Shown here piece by piece: positions 61,662-64,000 of a stretch of DNA of 64,000 nt. The DNA is from Nocardia goodfellowii. GTDB lineage: Bacteria > Actinomycetota > Actinomycetes > Mycobacteriales > Mycobacteriaceae. Location: positions 2,728,001 to 2,792,000 of the forward strand of contig NZ_JAGGMR010000001.1 in NCBI RefSeq assembly GCF_017875645.1. The letters run 5' to 3'. The translations under genes were made by a program, and so were the position numbers. A model generated the notes under the pieces. That model was given only the letters and a program-made list of their open reading frames with translations. It was not told where the DNA came from and did no database searches. The first letter of the stretch is position 1. The number at the start of each line of letters is the position of its first letter.

Positions 61662-61745
61662 TTTCTATCCACATGTGCACAACTTGGGCATCGCCCCAGG
61701 TCGACCTTCGCCACGGGGGCGCGGTCGCCGGGGAGCGCTCGTAGG

Positions 61746-63629
<1,884 letters not shown>

Positions 63630-63767
63630 CGCTGCGGTGGTCGCCCGACCGGTCGACGGCTGGAGCGCAGCTCGATGAGTTTCCCGACGTGACGACGTCT
63701 TTACCGGTAGTGGACCTCTGGATCCGGGGGTCGAATGCCGCCGACGAACGCTCGAGGAGACCGACTC

Positions 63768-64000
63768 ATGAGTGACCATCTGACCACCTCTCGCGGCGAC
63801 CGGGTCGCCTACGATCTGCGCGGCTCCGGCCCCGCGCTGATCTTCATCGCCGGGGCCGGTCCGTATCGTGCTATCGATCCGACCACCACCGCCACCGCGG
63901 AACTGGCTGCCCGGCAAGGCATTACGACCATCGTCTACGACCGCCTCGGCCGCGGTGAGAGCAAGGTGGACGGGCCGATCGATCTGGCCCGGGAGTTGGC
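63768..64000 (+). CDS. Alpha/beta hydrolase (3' partial)
   Basis: The first 77 residues of an alpha/beta-hydrolase fold protein lie here: DRVAYDLRGSGPALIFIAGAG gives the first strands and the oxyanion loop region, then VYDRLGRGES. The gene runs off the window end, so the nucleophile elbow is not visible. AGGAGA lies nine bases before ATG 63768. It may be an esterase, haloperoxidase or epoxide-hydrolase relative. Confidence 0.8.
   Translation, partial: MSDHLTTSRGDRVAYDLRGSGPALIFIAGAGPYRAIDPTTTATAELAARQGITTIVYDRLGRGESKVDGPIDLAREL

Noticed and set aside
61664..61690. DnaA-box-like CTATCCACA before recQ
   Set aside because: Single imperfect site with no cluster and no origin genes.

Overview
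The window is high-GC actinobacterial chromosome, most likely Nocardia or a close mycolic-acid-containing relative such as Rhodococcus. The main evidence is the gene order at the left end. There, uvrD2, whiB7, an ABC1-type kinase, an E1-like protein, a zincin-like protein, a Lon/PDZ membrane protease and a UPF0182 membrane protein follow the order known from the Mycobacterium tuberculosis Rv3193c-Rv3198c block. The resuscitation-promoting factor, an EspR-like regulator, many acyl-CoA synthetases and dehydrogenases, and a KstR-type steroid operator point the same way. No CRISPR array, prophage, insertion sequence or rRNA operon was seen.

Layout. Positions 1-12.2 kb hold the conserved uvrD2-whiB7 block, with a long whiB7 leader carrying its own promoter, an open reading frame and a rho-independent attenuator. 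Positions 12.2-13.5 kb hold an rpf gene with a structured leader, and an initiator tRNA. Positions 13.5-18.3 kb hold a small accessory region: a membrane protein, a medium-chain oxidoreductase paired with a TetR regulator that share an operator sequence, and a divergent SnoaL-like/steroid 5-alpha-reductase pair around a perfect KstR-type box. The cytochrome oxidase gene ctaD lies at 18.5-20.2 kb. Positions 21.2-30.2 kb form a long minus-strand catabolic array of flavin monooxygenase, serine hydrolase, zinc alcohol dehydrogenase, acyl-CoA synthetase, amidohydrolase, alpha/beta hydrolase and a DoxX protein with 11-residue repeats. A divergent TetR gene with a palindrome in the shared promoter heads this array.

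Positions 31.6-35.2 kb contain a compact three-gene operon coupling a pyruvoyl-dependent arginine decarboxylase homologue, an acyltransferase-like protein and a membrane GGDEF protein. Positions 35.5-41.5 kb carry a sodium/solute symporter, a PepSY membrane protein, a histidine-rich membrane protein and a cysteine-dioxygenase-like enzyme with a divergent LysR gene. Positions 41.5-51.6 kb carry two paralogous acyl-CoA synthetases, a sigma factor coupled to an EspR-like regulator, small regulators, and two acyl-CoA dehydrogenases behind a twin operator. Around 52 kb lie degenerate 17-19 bp repeats flanking the remains of a family-1 glycosyltransferase gene.

From 54 kb rightward the genes are mostly housekeeping: hisN, prfB, a MscS-like channel, ftsE, ftsX and recQ, mixed with small accessory genes. 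In the mycobacterial order smpB follows ftsX, but here recQ does. The window ends inside an alpha/beta hydrolase gene.

Taken together, much of the window concerns lipid, sterol and ketone/ester catabolism under local TetR-type control. The items most worth a second look are the whiB7 leader, the decarboxylase/acyltransferase/GGDEF operon, the stand-alone EspR C-terminal domain, the DoxX repeat protein, and the glycosyltransferase remnant with its repeats.
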